Source: Amylibacter sp. (GTDB taxonomy: Bacteria > Pseudomonadota > Alphaproteobacteria > Rhodobacterales > Rhodobacteraceae). Taken from it: a DNA stretch of 64,000 nt. The stretch lies in the NCBI GenBank assembly GCA_021775355.1, contig JAJFHZ010000040.1, positions 1 through 64,000 on the forward strand, written 5' to 3'. The notes under the pieces are model-generated. The model was not told where the DNA came from, searched no databases, and was given only the letters and a program-made list of their open reading frames with translations. Positions 11,073 to 21,798 of this stretch are shown one piece after another. Within the stretch, counting starts at the first letter, position 1; each line of letters opens with the position of its first letter. Both the position numbers and the translations under genes were made by a program.

Positions 11073-12109
11073 GCTTTGATACCTAAACGCTGGCCCGCAC
11101 CTGCGCGGTTTTGCAAAGGTTTCCACCAAGCTTCATTGTTCAGATACCAATTAACTGTTTGCTCCAAGCCTTGTTCCAGGGTGACAGAGGGCTGCCAGCC
11201 AAGTTCGGTTCTGATCCGCGTTGGGTCAATAGCATAACGCATATCATGTCCGGGTCGATCAGCGACAAAAGCAATCTGATCCGCATAGGGTTTTGCTTTT
11301 GGTTTTTTTATGTCTAAAAGCCGGCAAATCATTTTTACGATATCAATGTTTTTAACTTCGTTTTCACCGCCAATATTAAACGTAGTCCCAACAGGGCTGT
11401 TTTGCAGCACAGTCAACAAAGCATCCGCATGATCTTCCACAAACAGCCAATCACGCACATTTTCCCCCTTGCCGTAAACGGGCAAAGGTTTGCCTGCCAG
11501 AGCGTTTAAAATTGTCAGTGGAATTAGCTTTTCCGGAAAATGGTAAGGCCCGTAATTATTTGAACAATTGGTTAGAATAATCGGCAGATTATAAGTTTCA
11601 CCCCACGCGCGCACCAAATGATCGCTGCCCGCTTTCGATGCGGAATAGGGCGAACGCGGATCATAGCGCGTTTCTTCGGTGAACATGCCTGTCTCACCAA
11701 GGCTGCCGTAAACCTCATCGGTTGAGATATGGTGAAACCGGAAGCTGTCAGGCTTATCGCAAGCGGCCCAATAGGTGCGGGCGGCTTCCAGCATTTGAAA
11801 GGTTCCGATAAGGTTGGTCTGGATAAAGTCAGCAGGGCCGTCAATAGACCGATCCACATGGCTTTCAGCCGCAAGGTGCATAACCGTATCAGGTTTATGC
11901 GCATCAAACACCCGGTCCAATGCAGGGCGGTCGCGAATATCAACCTGTTCAAAAGCATAAAGCGGACTTTGTGCAACGCTTGCAATATTTTCCAGGCAAG
12001 CCGCGTAGGTTAAACAATCCACATTCACAATATGATGCCCTGCTGCCACGGCCTGACGCACGACTGCAGATCCGATAAACCCCGCACCACCTGTAACTAA
12101 GATTTTCAC
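11069..12109 (-). CDS. rfbB: dTDP-glucose 4,6-dehydratase
   Basis: 346 aa extended short-chain dehydrogenase/reductase. It converts dTDP-glucose to dTDP-4-keto-6-deoxyglucose. '[14 protein letters not shown]' binds NAD; '[12 protein letters not shown]' and '[11 protein letters not shown]' are family signatures; '[16 protein letters not shown]' holds the catalytic Tyr-x3-Lys. It starts with GTG within a GTGA overlap with the end of rfbC and ends in an ATGA overlap with rfbD. These overlaps indicate coupled, stoichiometric translation of the operon. Confidence 0.97.
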   Translation of the reverse strand: MKILVTGGAGFIGSAVVRQAVAAGHHIVNVDCLTYAACLENIASVAQSPLYAFEQVDIRDRPALDRVFDAHKPDTVMHLAAESHVDRSIDGPADFIQTNLIGTFQMLEAARTYWAACDKPDSFRFHHISTDEVYGSLGETGMFTEETRYDPRSPYSASKAGSDHLVRAWGETYNLPIILTNCSNNYGPYHFPEKLIPLTILNALAGKPLPVYGKGENVRDWLFVEDHADALLTVLQNSPVGTTFNIGGENEVKNIDIVKMICRLLDIKKPKAKPYADQIAFVADRPGHDMRYAIDPTRIRTELGWQPSVTLEQGLEQTVNWYLNNEAWWKPLQNRAGAGQRLGIKA

Positions 12110-12678
12110 TGTGTTTCTGGCTCCCAGATGAACGGACTGTCAAAATCGGCAAAGCTTTGCGCGGTTTTGTCCTTATCGGATAAGATAAAGTCACTTGTGT
12201 CGATGCCCCAGTCAATACCGATGTCGGGGTCACTATAAAGCACGGAACCGTCACAATCAGGTGCGTAAATATCGGAACATTTGTACAGCAATTCAGAATT
12301 CGGGGTTCGTGTTACAAACCCATGCAAAAAGCCCTTTGGGATATACAACTGTTTGCCGTTTTCAGATGAAAGCTCGACCCCGATCCAATTGCCAAAGGTC
12401 GGGGAACCTTTGCGAATGTCCACAGCTACATCATAGACAACACCCGCTCCAACGCGCACAAGCTTATCTTGGGCATGGGGTGGTGCTTGAAAATGCAGTC
12501 CGCGCACAACACCAACATCACGGCTAAGCGAATGATTGTCTTGCACAAATGCCGTGTTGATCCCGTGGTGGGCCAAAGTATCTTTGTTATAAACCTCGGA
12601 AAAAAACCCACGATTATCCCCGAAACGCTTAGGCATTAGGATTAAAACACCCGGTAATTTAGTTGTTATGATTTCCAA
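12106..12678 (-). CDS. rfbC: dTDP-4-dehydrorhamnose 3,5-epimerase
   Basis: 190 aa cupin-fold epimerase of the rhamnose pathway. Family motifs '[13 protein letters not shown]', '[19 protein letters not shown]' (catalytic His) and '[20 protein letters not shown]' are intact, as is 'IPKGFLHGF'. It is the first gene of the operon, so its promoter should lie in 12680-12770. There is a possible -35 CTGACA with TAAATA 17 bases on, but the -10 match is weak. No glycosyltransferase or polysaccharide gene is adjacent. Confidence 0.96.
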   Translation of the reverse strand: MEIITTKLPGVLILMPKRFGDNRGFFSEVYNKDTLAHHGINTAFVQDNHSLSRDVGVVRGLHFQAPPHAQDKLVRVGAGVVYDVAVDIRKGSPTFGNWIGVELSSENGKQLYIPKGFLHGFVTRTPNSELLYKCSDIYAPDCDGSVLYSDPDIGIDWGIDTSDFILSDKDKTAQSFADFDSPFIWEPETQ

Positions 12679-12908
12679 TAGACGTACTCACATTTAATTG
12701 CGCGTGTTGTTTTATATTTAGCGATCTTTGTGCTGAATGTCAGTGGATTAATATATTGTCGTATAATTACGCCATGCTAGGCAACAAAACTTGGGCTATC
12801 TGCTTGTGATGCCACACCTTGCGGTTAGTTATATAATAACCCGCTTCTGAAACCAGAGGATAAGGTATTTCTAAAGGGCGTTTTTAATGCGCCCTTTAGA
12901 ATTTTATT
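12679..12908. other. Intergenic region between rfbC and trxA
   Basis: 230 bp without a convincing ORF. It should contain the rfb operon promoter (reading left) and the trxA terminator. A TATAAT at 12762-12767 reads rightward but lacks a good -35. With the strong hairpin and T-rich tail at 12868-12904, this leaves open a short plus-strand RNA. Confidence 0.5.
12868..12904. terminator. Terminator hairpin downstream of trxA
   Basis: Stem TTCTAAAGGGCG / CGCCCTTTAGAA with a short loop. The better T-rich tail (TTTTATTTT) is on the plus strand, while the neighbouring genes are on the minus strand. It can serve trxA as a minus-strand hairpin but looks like a plus-strand intrinsic terminator as well. 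Confidence 0.65.
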
Positions 12909-13229
12909 TTAGATAGAACTGTTGATCCAGTCAGCCAGAGCTGCTTTTGGTGCAGCACCTGTTTTGTTTGCAACAATTTGACCATCTTTGATGATGAATA
13001 AAGCCGGAATTCCACGCACACCCAATTGGGCAGGAGAGTTTGGATTTTCGTCTACATTCACTTTTGCGATCTTTATTTTGCCGGCATATTCTTCTGATAA
13101 TTCTTCCAAAGAAGGGCCGATTTGTTTGCACGGGCCACACCATTCTGCCCAGAAATCAACAACTACGGGAATGTCCGATGCTGTTACTTCTGCTGCAAAT
13201 GTGCCGTCTGTTACTTTAACGGTTGCCAT
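12909..13229 (-). CDS. trxA: Thioredoxin
   Basis: 106 aa, the standard thioredoxin length. The redox motif 'WCGPC' lies at residues 30-34, preceded by 'VVDFWAEW' and followed by '[12 protein letters not shown]'. The cis-Pro motif '[12 protein letters not shown]' is present. It is the general cytosolic disulfide reductase. The frame extends upstream to 13292, but the ATG at 13229 with GGAGAC seven bases upstream gives the family N-terminus ('MATVKVTD'). It lies 59 bp after addA on the same strand, a common alphaproteobacterial order. Confidence 0.96.
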   Translation of the reverse strand: MATVKVTDGTFAAEVTASDIPVVVDFWAEWCGPCKQIGPSLEELSEEYAGKIKIAKVNVDENPNSPAQLGVRGIPALFIIKDGQIVANKTGAAPKAALADWINSSI

Positions 13230-13288
13230 GTTTAGTCTCCAATACCGTTTAACTGTTGGCCTTAACTTATGAACGCCTTGTGGCGGGG

Positions 13289-16200
13289 TCAAGATATAGT
13301 CGTGCCTTTCAGAGCATCAATCACAATATCGTGGGGTAAAAACATCAATTGTTGGTTCTGCGTCCATAAAATTGCCACATCGATTTCATGATTTGGGTAG
13401 ACCAGCCTTAACGCAGATAAATAAGTCCCCATTTGCCGTAATAAACCGACTGGAACGTCAGACGGTGCATTCGGAACCACCCTGTTGCTTTTAAAATCCA
13501 CGGCCACGATTCTTTTCTCTGAAAACACCAGACGGTCAATAGTCCCGTAAATGTGCTGGCCACCCAGCTCGGAAACCTGTGCCGTTATATTGACCTCTGC
13601 CAAGGTATCAGGTGCAAATATCGATTTTAAAGCGTCATCAGTCAGAACACGCGTAGCAATATCCAGCAGTTCTTTGACTTCATCAATGCCTGTCCTATTA
13701 TCGTATTGCTTTATTAAATTTTGTGAAAACCTGTCCCACTCCGCTTGCGGCTTGTTTGGCAGATGTTCAAGCAAAAGATGGATCAAACTACCGCGCCGCA
13801 TTGCAGCATCTTCATCCATACCGCCGGATTCGGACGGAAGTGCCTTTGCCCCACTCAAGTCAGATGGCGAAAGCGTTTTTTTTCGTGCTTTAGCAGTTGG
13901 TGCCTTCTGTGTCAGCCAATCCGGTAATTTGGTCGTTTTTACAGGGGCTGTATTTTCGATAATCGCATAGTAATCAGACCAAAATTCATTTTGTAAAACC
14001 AACCCGTTATCGGTCTTTTCAGCCCCTGCATTTTCCATGCCCTTTTCTACAAGGTTGTACCAGTTTAAAGCAGGTTCTTTGCCTTTTTTTCCAGCACCGC
14101 AGACAATTAACCAGCTTTCAGCCCGCGTTAGTGCTACATATAAAAGCCGCAACTTTTCCTGCAAAGTTAGATCACGTTTCGCGTCTAGTACTATTTGTTC
14201 CGCTTTCCTGCGTTCTTTTTCGTTTGCTTTCCATGCCACCACACCCTGCTGTAATTGTACAACTTCACTGCGATCACGGGATGTGGTGCCGACGGTATCG
14301 GGCAGGATCACAATTGGTGCCTCCAGACCTTTGGCGCCATGCACCGTCATCACCCGAATTTGCCCCGCTGTACTGTCCATTTCGCGCTTGATCTCAACCT
14401 TGCCGGATGCAAACCAGTTCAGGAAGCCAGTCAAGGTGGGTGCTTCCGTTTGTTCATAGCGCATCGCTTGTGACAACAACTCGTCAATCCCGTCTTCGGC
14501 TTCTTCGCCCAATCGATCCAGCAGGTTTTCACGGCCCTTATGCAGGGTAAGAATTCGTTCGATCAATTCAAATGGGCGCATCCAGTCTGCTTTATCAAGC
14601 ACGTCATCAACAATCTTCTGTGCCACCGGAAACTGTTCCTTTTGCGCACGAAAGCTTTGCCACAAGGTGGCTGCGCGCCCATGCGCCAACGTGAATAATT
14701 CGCCTTCGGAAATATTCAACAAGGGTGAGCGCATGGCCTCTGCGAATGACAAATCATCCTCTGGCGTTACTGCAAACTTCAGAAGCGATAAAATATCTTT
14801 GACCGCTAATTCTTTCCCAACCTCCAGACGGTCAGCACCTGCGACATTCAATGAACGCGCTTTCAGTTCTTTGATAATGGCTCGAAACAAGGGTGAGCGG
14901 CTTTGCACTAGGATCAGGAAATCCCCGGCATGTATTGGGCGTAACGTGTCTTCATCACTGATCTGGCGGCCTGATTTCAATGTATCTGAAACCCAATCCG
15001 CGATTTGAGTGGCCAAAATTTGGCGAGGGTCACTTGTGGCGGGGCGATCAAGCGGTTCATACCACGGCCTATCGTCCGGTTCTGGCGGGGCTTCAATCAA
15101 GGGCCAAAGTTCCACGCGGCCGGGCTTTTTGGTTTTGGAAGTGCGGTGCAAAATTTCACCCATAATTCCTTTGCGGGCATCGCCCACAAAAGTATGATCA
15201 ACCAGCTTCAAAATAGGTTCGGCAGAACGGAATGAAAACAACAGGTCTTGTTTGTGCAAAGCACTTTCAATCGCGGCTAAACGTTCCGCAAACCAGTCAC
15301 GCATTTCCCCAAAATACTTTGGATCAGCGCCCTGAAACGAATAGATCGATTGTTTTTCGTCGCCAACCACAAAAATCGTTCGCTCCACATCACTGGCCCC
15401 TTGCCCCGATGTAAACTCTTCCGTCAGGCATTCGATCAGTCGCCATTGGTCAGGGCTGGTATCTTGGGCTTCATCTACTAGAACGTGATCAATACCACCA
15501 TCCAGCCGGAACAAAACCCACTGTGACATCGTGCTGTTTTTCAAAAGCTCTTGCGATTTTTCAATCAAGTCCTGATAATCCAATTTCCCGTGTAAAAGCT
15601 TGTAAGCGTTATAAGCCTTCAAAAACGGTTTTGCGAAATCATACAGTGTTGCTGCACGTCTATACGCGATCATTGAAACAAAGGTTTCGCGCGCAACTTC
15701 AACGCGCTGCATAAGATCATGCAAATCGGTAACCAAATCAGGATTTGCTTCGCGCACAGCCTTGGTCGGTTTCAGCGTTGGGGTCGCTTCAAACCGTTGT
15801 TTGTGAAGCATGCAGTCAATCAATACGTTCAGGCGATCTTTGCCACTATGTGTTGCCAATGCTAGCTGAAAAGCTTTGCCCAGTTTTTGGTCATTGGCAC
15901 CACTTGCCAGCAAAATAGGCACCATTGATTGCAACAAGTTTAAATCGTCATCGGTTACAACATTTCGTGCAATACCGTCCGTAGTCATGTCAGGCATCAA
16001 TCCAAAGTCATCCCTTGTGGGTCGCTTTGCAAATCCACGATGCTGCTGTGCAATCGTTTGTAACAGGCTATCCGGTTCAAACCCGCTGTAAATCTCCGCC
16101 AAACGTTCAAAAGCGGTGCGTGCATTACTTTCGGCCAGATGCTCCAGAATGTCGGAACGTACCTGCTTGGCCTGCCGATCTTCCAAAATTTCAAATTGTG

Positions 16201-16630
16201 GTGATACATATGCCTCTAATGGAAATTGCCGTAACAGCGCGTCACAAAAAGCGTGGATCGTCTGAATTTTCAATCCGCCCGGTGTTTCCAGTGCTGTTGC
16301 AAAAAGCGTTCTAGCCTGCCCCAGTTTTTGTGCATCCAACAGGCTTTCTTTTTCACCCAGCGCGACTAGAGCCTTTCGCAATTCATCATCCTGCATCATC
16401 GCCCATGCGCCCAAGCGTTTGAACAGACGGTTTTGCATTTCGGCTGCTGCCGCATTGGTATAAGTCAGGCATAGAATTTTTTGTGGATCGGTTTCGTGCA
16501 ACAATAGCCGCGCAACACGGTCGGTTAAAACCCGTGTTTTACCGGAACCCGCATTGGCAGAAACCCATGTGGATGCGGCAGGATTAGCCGCGTTTACCTG
16601 TGCCAGTGTCGCTTCATCAAGCAGGGTCAT
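13289..16630 (-). CDS. addA: Double-strand break repair helicase-nuclease AddA
   Basis: 1113 aa UvrD-type helicase with a C-terminal nuclease, the alphaproteobacterial counterpart of RecBCD function with AddB. Walker A 'ANAGSGKT' lies at 25-32 and the Walker B box 'VDEAQD' at 385-390. '[16 protein letters not shown]' (motif III), '[19 protein letters not shown]' (V) and '[12 protein letters not shown]' (VI) are intact. The nuclease domain has '[14 protein letters not shown]' and 'VAVDFKSNR' with the catalytic Asp and Lys. The start overlaps the addB stop by four bases. Chi-like recognition cannot be judged from sequence. Confidence 0.96.
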   Translation of the reverse strand: MTLLDEATLAQVNAANPAASTWVSANAGSGKTRVLTDRVARLLLHETDPQKILCLTYTNAAAAEMQNRLFKRLGAWAMMQDDELRKALVALGEKESLLDAQKLGQARTLFATALETPGGLKIQTIHAFCDALLRQFPLEAYVSPQFEILEDRQAKQVRSDILEHLAESNARTAFERLAEIYSGFEPDSLLQTIAQQHRGFAKRPTRDDFGLMPDMTTDGIARNVVTDDDLNLLQSMVPILLASGANDQKLGKAFQLALATHSGKDRLNVLIDCMLHKQRFEATPTLKPTKAVREANPDLVTDLHDLMQRVEVARETFVSMIAYRRAATLYDFAKPFLKAYNAYKLLHGKLDYQDLIEKSQELLKNSTMSQWVLFRLDGGIDHVLVDEAQDTSPDQWRLIECLTEEFTSGQGASDVERTIFVVGDEKQSIYSFQGADPKYFGEMRDWFAERLAAIESALHKQDLLFSFRSAEPILKLVDHTFVGDARKGIMGEILHRTSKTKKPGRVELWPLIEAPPEPDDRPWYEPLDRPATSDPRQILATQIADWVSDTLKSGRQISDEDTLRPIHAGDFLILVQSRSPLFRAIIKELKARSLNVAGADRLEVGKELAVKDILSLLKFAVTPEDDLSFAEAMRSPLLNISEGELFTLAHGRAATLWQSFRAQKEQFPVAQKIVDDVLDKADWMRPFELIERILTLHKGRENLLDRLGEEAEDGIDELLSQAMRYEQTEAPTLTGFLNWFASGKVEIKREMDSTAGQIRVMTVHGAKGLEAPIVILPDTVGTTSRDRSEVVQLQQGVVAWKANEKERRKAEQIVLDAKRDLTLQEKLRLLYVALTRAESWLIVCGAGKKGKEPALNWYNLVEKGMENAGAEKTDNGLVLQNEFWSDYYAIIENTAPVKTTKLPDWLTQKAPTAKARKKTLSPSDLSGAKALPSESGGMDEDAAMRRGSLIHLLLEHLPNKPQAEWDRFSQNLIKQYDNRTGIDEVKELLDIATRVLTDDALKSIFAPDTLAEVNITAQVSELGGQHIYGTIDRLVFSEKRIVAVDFKSNRVVPNAPSDVPVGLLRQMGTYLSALRLVYPNHEIDVAILWTQNQQLMFLPHDIVIDALKGTTIS

Positions 16631-19569
16631 GGCACGTCCTTTACTTCGGGCGTATCAACTTCTTCCCATTCACCAAAGCGCGACAGGTGGTCGTAGTCAG
16701 ATCCGTATCTGTCCATCTTCATCTTCAACCGTGCACCGTACCCGATGCCACCATTAAAATGGCTTTGAAGCAGTAGAATCAATTCATCCCACGTGTCGTC
16801 TGATATTGGGGCCACGCGGGTTTTTTCAGGTCCGTTCAGGCCGATATATTGTAACGCGGAAACATTCATTGGGTTGAGATTTTCAAATCCACCAATCTCG
16901 GCTATTGCTGCTTCCAGTTGAAGTTGTTTGTCAAATTGAAGAATTTCTTTCGCCCCGGGCGGATCACCGGATTTGTAATCATAGATTATCAGCGCACCGT
17001 TTGCATCACGGTCCAGCCGATCCGCCTTTGCGGTCAGCGTAAAGTCCAGCTTGATGGCTTTACGCGCCCCCACAACCTCTTGCCCGACAATCGTACCTAG
17101 CTTGCCACGCTCAAACTCTGCTTTAACAAACCAATGGGCAATCCGTTTCAAACGCCCATACCATAGTCTGCGGGCTGACGGCCACGGCACCTCTTTTTCT
17201 AGAATATCATTGGCAATTTCCAGAAAGTGATCGGGTGAATATGTGCCTGACTTTACAAGATCAGAGCCGTTGTAAGCTTCAATAATGCTATGCAAAACGA
17301 TGCCGCGTGCCAGCGCATCTGCCTCTAACCCATAAGGCTTCAATGGATATAGCTTCAAAATTGATTGCGCATAAATCTCATACGGGTTGCGCACCAATGT
17401 CTTTATGCGGGTGACTGATAGCTTTTTTGGGTGTGCTTTCTTTGGTGGTACGGGGGCGGGACGCGTGGATTTGGTCAATCTGCCTGTTGGCCTGTCCAGG
17501 CTGCGGGCAAGTTTAATCCAGGCGTCGCCACTATTGGACATGTCTTCCCAAGCCGTTTCACCGGTTTCCCCCAATCCCTTCAAAAGATTTTCCAACCGCG
17601 TCAACCAACGTGATGCCACAGTGGGCGCTTCCCCATCCCGAACAGCACGCGAAACAACGACCCGTTTTTGTGCGAATGCCTGCTGGAAATCGTGCGCCGA
17701 CAATCCAATATTGCGTTCCGGTAGCAACAGCCCAAGCTGTTTGCGCATAGAACGGTTCAGCCACGGATCGGGGCTGGGTTTTTGTGGCCAAATGCCTTCA
17801 TTCAACCCGCCCAGAATAACCAGATCAGCCCCCTGAACACGTGCCTCTAACGTTCCCCAAATCGCAATGTTCGGGTGGGGTGTGACCGCATCACGTACAT
17901 CTTCGCTTTTTAACAAGGAATATAATAACGTCGTGTAATCCGCAGCCGTCCAGTCGGTTTGGCTGCTTGTCTCTGATTGCAGGCTTTCAAAAAGCATCTG
18001 CGCTTTTTGACCGTCTTTTTCACCCCACAAACTATGTGCCTTGCAAGATGGCCCGCATGAAAGAGAGGTGAGCAGGGCCTGATGCAATTGCACCCATTCT
18101 GACATTGGCCGTTTTGCTTCCCCTGAAAGCGGCTCAAAGGCTTGCGTAATCCATGTGGCCCAGTCTTTAATTGTGTCCGTTTTCGTATCAGCCCACTTTT
18201 GCAACAAAGCAAAATCAACAAACGGCGGGCCGCCACGAATTACAGGCGTATCGCGGTCTAGCTTTGCCAACTCCAACTCACGGCTCATGCGCAAATGGTT
18301 GTTTCTGTCGTTGGCCTTGCTTGTCAGGGGATGCTTAAGCACAGCGATCAATTCGGCAGGTGCCAGATCTTTACTGATCAAACCCGCAGTCAAGCGCAGA
18401 AAAATACCAACGGGTGACAGGTGAAGTGGCTCACCCGCACTGTCATCGGGAATAATGCCCCAACGCCCTAGATGGGTTGCAACGCGACGGGTTAAATGGC
18501 GATCAGGCGATATTAAAACTGCCGTTTCACCCCGCTCGGCGGTTTCGCGCAAGCAAACCGCAATTGCACCGGCCTCTTCTTTGGGTGAGGCGGCTGAAAT
18601 CATGCTGACATTATCGGTGGCCTGTTTGATCAGCGGTATAAGATCAGGGCCTTCTTTTAACCATTGATCGGTCACGGGCGCAGGGCGCAGGGCCAAAGAC
18701 ATGACTTTATTGCGGGCATCTGAAAAAACAAGTGTCGTGTACCAAGGGTCCAATGCGCTGGGATCAAGTCCAGATTTGATGGTTAGTCGCGCCAACATCG
18801 ATTGTGGGTGATCGTCATTAGAGTGTTTATCTGTCAGAATATCCCAGACCGTTTTTGGTACTTCACTGTCAAATCCGGGCAAAACGACAGCCCCTTGCGG
18901 CAGACCTGCAACGGCCTGCATAAACAGGGCTGTTGCCCCACGCGAGCCTGTAGAACCCGCAACAATAATTGGATGATCCGGGGGGGCGATTTTCCAGTGA
19001 TGTGCATAAGCCTCAATAACCGCCCGCTGGCGGGCCTCTGCATCTACCTGTTCCTGCGTTGCCCAGTAATCTGTTATAATGTTCAGAAATTTCAGACTTC
19101 TGTCCCAATGCTCGGATGCATTCCCCAGTTCGACATCTTGCAAACGGTGAAACGATACGCCTTCGCCGTGCATTTCATCCAAAATAGCTGCAAGCGTGTC
19201 AGCCAGCGCAAATACTGATGATCGTGGTGCCAGATCGGGTTCGCGGTCGATTAAAGCTGCCACAAGGTCAGCTAGCATCAAACGGCGTTTTAATGCTGTT
19301 GTGGGCAGCGGAAGATCAATGGGTGCGGCAATATCTTTTGAAAGGTCTGACAACACTTTCAGTTTTGGTAAAAGCGTGGCGCCTTGTTGCTCAAAAAGAT
19401 CCCTGATGCGCCGTGCCGCGCGTTTTGTATTCACATAAATTACCGTGCGGGCAAATTCATCAGGTGCAATTGTTTTCGCACGTTCGAATAGTCCGGCCAC
19501 AAAGACCTGTGAGAAATCTGTGCCGATCGGTACTGTAAACACACGTGCTTTGTCACTTTCCTTAAACAT
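16627..19569 (-). CDS. addB: Double-strand break repair protein AddB
   Basis: 980 aa partner of AddA in the end-resection helicase-nuclease. The N-terminal half has no usable Walker A, as is usual in the alphaproteobacterial AddB branch. The C-terminal nuclease domain has 'GIVLHSIIEAYNG', 'KADRLDRD' and 'IYDYKSGDPP' with the catalytic Asp and Lys. The frame is open to 19665, but that lies inside murU. The ATG at 19569, giving 'MFKESDKARVFTVP', is chosen; it overlaps the murU stop by 8 bp. Confidence 0.93.
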   Translation of the reverse strand: MFKESDKARVFTVPIGTDFSQVFVAGLFERAKTIAPDEFARTVIYVNTKRAARRIRDLFEQQGATLLPKLKVLSDLSKDIAAPIDLPLPTTALKRRLMLADLVAALIDREPDLAPRSSVFALADTLAAILDEMHGEGVSFHRLQDVELGNASEHWDRSLKFLNIITDYWATQEQVDAEARQRAVIEAYAHHWKIAPPDHPIIVAGSTGSRGATALFMQAVAGLPQGAVVLPGFDSEVPKTVWDILTDKHSNDDHPQSMLARLTIKSGLDPSALDPWYTTLVFSDARNKVMSLALRPAPVTDQWLKEGPDLIPLIKQATDNVSMISAASPKEEAGAIAVCLRETAERGETAVLISPDRHLTRRVATHLGRWGIIPDDSAGEPLHLSPVGIFLRLTAGLISKDLAPAELIAVLKHPLTSKANDRNNHLRMSRELELAKLDRDTPVIRGGPPFVDFALLQKWADTKTDTIKDWATWITQAFEPLSGEAKRPMSEWVQLHQALLTSLSCGPSCKAHSLWGEKDGQKAQMLFESLQSETSSQTDWTAADYTTLLYSLLKSEDVRDAVTPHPNIAIWGTLEARVQGADLVILGGLNEGIWPQKPSPDPWLNRSMRKQLGLLLPERNIGLSAHDFQQAFAQKRVVVSRAVRDGEAPTVASRWLTRLENLLKGLGETGETAWEDMSNSGDAWIKLARSLDRPTGRLTKSTRPAPVPPKKAHPKKLSVTRIKTLVRNPYEIYAQSILKLYPLKPYGLEADALARGIVLHSIIEAYNGSDLVKSGTYSPDHFLEIANDILEKEVPWPSARRLWYGRLKRIAHWFVKAEFERGKLGTIVGQEVVGARKAIKLDFTLTAKADRLDRDANGALIIYDYKSGDPPGAKEILQFDKQLQLEAAIAEIGGFENLNPMNVSALQYIGLNGPEKTRVAPISDDTWDELILLLQSHFNGGIGYGARLKMKMDRYGSDYDHLSRFGEWEEVDTPEVKDVP

Positions 19570-20254
19570 TGGCAGCTTTTTCTTCGGCAATTTCAATGCC
19601 TGCCGGGTGACCCACATCCACCCAATTGCCTTCATAAACTGCCCCGTACAACCGATCACATGCAATCATCTTTTCCCAAAGAAGCTTGATGGAAAAGCAA
19701 TCTTTTGAAATATCTTTCAAAATGTCTGTCTTAATAATCTGGATGCCGGAGTAAACATATGGTGCCGGTTTGCCATTTCGTTGAAGCCTGCCATCATCTG
19801 TCAAAAAGAAATCACCTTGCCCCGTGTAAGCAAACGTATTGGCGCATTTCAGCACTAACAGCAATCCGTCCATTTCATCAGGCACCCACAATCTTGCAAG
19901 TTGTGTTGCCGGATTTTCACCGAACCACAAAGCATCGCAATTAAGCGTAAAAACGGGTTTGTTTCCAATCAGCGGTAAAGCATTTTTCAAACCACCCCCG
20001 GTTTCCAGAACCTTTGGTTCTTCGTGTATTGTGTTGACTGACGGGTATGTTGACAGATGGTTTTCCAGTTGATCGGCAAAATAATGCGTGTTGACAAAAA
20101 CCGACTGAACACCTGCGTCAGTTAAAAGGTCCAGCGCATGATCAATCATTGGCTTGCCCAAAACGGGCACCAACGGTTTAGGCATTGTTTTAGTTAACGC
20201 GCCCATACGCGTCCCAAAACCGGCTGCAAATATCATCGCGGATTCAGGTTGCAT
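19562..20254 (-). CDS. murU: N-acetylmuramate alpha-1-phosphate uridylyltransferase (MurU-type)
   Basis: 230 aa sugar-1-phosphate nucleotidyltransferase. 'MIFAAGFGTRMGALTKTMPK' is the nucleotide-binding loop and 'PLVPVLGKPMIDH' follows it. 'LNCDALWF' supplies a metal-binding Asp. The kinase gene amgK next to it (11-bp overlap) is the basis for calling MurU. In Pseudomonas putida this pair recycles cell-wall MurNAc to UDP-MurNAc. Sequence alone would also allow another hexose-1-phosphate nucleotidyltransferase. Confidence 0.85.
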   Translation of the reverse strand: MQPESAMIFAAGFGTRMGALTKTMPKPLVPVLGKPMIDHALDLLTDAGVQSVFVNTHYFADQLENHLSTYPSVNTIHEEPKVLETGGGLKNALPLIGNKPVFTLNCDALWFGENPATQLARLWVPDEMDGLLLVLKCANTFAYTGQGDFFLTDDGRLQRNGKPAPYVYSGIQIIKTDILKDISKDCFSIKLLWEKMIACDRLYGAVYEGNWVDVGHPAGIEIAEEKAANV

Positions 20255-21263
20255 TTGCGATCTCTTTGATACGGGTCAGAGCTTCGGATGTTGGCACGGG
20301 CAAATTTTCACCAACCCAATTTTTTAACCCTATCAGTTTTGGATGGCTTAGGTCGTGCTGTAAATGTGCCCAGACGCGGGGGATCATATCTATGTAATGC
20401 GGTTTGGCATCGCGCACACAAAGACGGGCAAATATACCGATAATCTTCAGGTTTCTTTGCGCCCCTATGGCTGCGTAAGCATAATTAAACGTCTCTTTGT
20501 CTGCACCGGATTTGTCTATGAAATAATCCTTCATACTGTTTTGCATCTTGTGGGATGTATCACGTCGCGCGTCTTCCAAAAGCGATACCAGATCATAGGC
20601 AGGGTGACCCGCCAAAGCGTCTTGAAAATCCAACAAGCCAACCTTTTTCAATCCGTCCCTTTCCGGCAACCACAACAGATTTTCCGCATGATAATCCCGC
20701 AAGACAAGAACGGGTGTTGTATTTTGAATGGCAGCACAAGCCGTAGTTATCTCTACCTGATAAGCCTCTACCACTGTTTGTTTTACCTTTTGGCCTGTGG
20801 TGCTGGGCAAATACCATTGTGTGACCAGATCGGTTTCACGCAGGTAAGCTGCAAGATCATAAGGTGCTATATCTGCTGGTGCGGGTATCTGGTGAAGCTG
20901 TACAAGCACATCTATCGCAGTTCGATAAAGCGGGTTTTCCAATGCGGGATTTGTGGCGCAAATGCGCGCGAATAAACCGTCGCCCAAGTCTTCAAGCAAT
21001 AAAAACCCATGCGTATCATCGGCACCCAATAATTTTGGGGCCTCTAACCCGCCTGCCCGCAGAAGCTTTAGAATTTTTACAAAAGGTTTCACATCTTCGC
21101 CTTTTTCGGGCGGCGCGTTCATCAAAATCGCTGTTTGCCCGTCACGTTTGGTTAAACGGTCATAACTGCGGTTAGAGGCGTCGCCAGCTACAACCACAGA
21201 CTGCGCATCGTCCCACCCAACACTTTCAATAAAATCTTCGCGCTTTTGTTGCCTATTGGTCAT
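20244..21263 (-). CDS. amgK: N-acetylmuramate/N-acetylglucosamine kinase (AmgK-type)
   Basis: 339 aa aminoglycoside-phosphotransferase-fold kinase. 'AGDASNRSYDRL' near residue 27 is the Gly-rich loop, 'LLLEDLGDGLF' the hinge region, 'VLRDYHAENLLW' the catalytic loop and 'GLLDFQDALAGHPAYDL' the metal-binding Asp loop. AmgK phosphorylates MurNAc at C1, and MurU then makes UDP-MurNAc, bypassing the MurA step that fosfomycin blocks. It overlaps tsaE by four bases, and the tsaE-amgK-murU order is common in alphaproteobacteria. Confidence 0.88.
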   Translation of the reverse strand: MTNRQQKREDFIESVGWDDAQSVVVAGDASNRSYDRLTKRDGQTAILMNAPPEKGEDVKPFVKILKLLRAGGLEAPKLLGADDTHGFLLLEDLGDGLFARICATNPALENPLYRTAIDVLVQLHQIPAPADIAPYDLAAYLRETDLVTQWYLPSTTGQKVKQTVVEAYQVEITTACAAIQNTTPVLVLRDYHAENLLWLPERDGLKKVGLLDFQDALAGHPAYDLVSLLEDARRDTSHKMQNSMKDYFIDKSGADKETFNYAYAAIGAQRNLKIIGIFARLCVRDAKPHYIDMIPRVWAHLQHDLSHPKLIGLKNWVGENLPVPTSEALTRIKEIANAT

Positions 21264-21754
21264 GTATTCTTGCTGCCCAAATCAAGTGCCTGTAATACGT
21301 CCAGTCTATCCGACCATTTGGGATGCGTCCAAGAAAACCGAAAATCACGGGTCATTTCATCTTTGGTTGAAATATGAATGTTAAGTGCGCCGATCGGTGC
21401 AAGTGATCCCAATCGGTCAGGCCATTCAATCAGGCAAACCGCTTTTTCAAAACCACGTTCCAACCCAAGTTCATAAACCTCGTCAGGATGGGCCAAACGA
21501 TAAAGGTCAGCATGAATATATTCAATCCCGCCAAGATCGTAGGTTTGAACCAGTGTAAATGTCGGTGAGGGCACATCTTCAAGCGCGTCGAATTTTATCA
21601 TGCGGTTTTGGATTATTTTTCGTGCCAGATCGGTTTTGCCAGCCCCAACATCGCCGTGCAACAACAAAACATCCCCCTCACATAACAAAGGTGCAAGTGA
21701 ATTGGCCAGCTTGCCAGTGTCGCTTGGTGCGTAAGAAGTAAGCGTGAAATTCAC
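21260..21754 (-). CDS. tsaE: tRNA threonylcarbamoyladenosine biosynthesis ATPase TsaE
   Basis: 164 aa P-loop ATPase needed with TsaB and TsaD for the t6A37 modification of tRNAs decoding ANN codons. Walker A 'GDVGAGKT' lies at residues 34-41, 'VPSPTFTLVQTY' follows, and 'HADLYRL' and 'CLIEWPDRLG' are family motifs. tsaD lies 31 kb away in this window. Translation is coupled to the downstream amgK by an overlap. Confidence 0.96.
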   Translation of the reverse strand: MNFTLTSYAPSDTGKLANSLAPLLCEGDVLLLHGDVGAGKTDLARKIIQNRMIKFDALEDVPSPTFTLVQTYDLGGIEYIHADLYRLAHPDEVYELGLERGFEKAVCLIEWPDRLGSLAPIGALNIHISTKDEMTRDFRFSWTHPKWSDRLDVLQALDLGSKNT

Positions 21755-21798
21755 AGGTCTGTGTCCTTGGGTTCTGTTATTCAGAAACTAAAGAACTG

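Noticed and set aside
19570..19665. N-terminal extension of AddB
   Set aside because: The added residues are antisense-like translation of murU; the ATG at 19569 gives the expected start.
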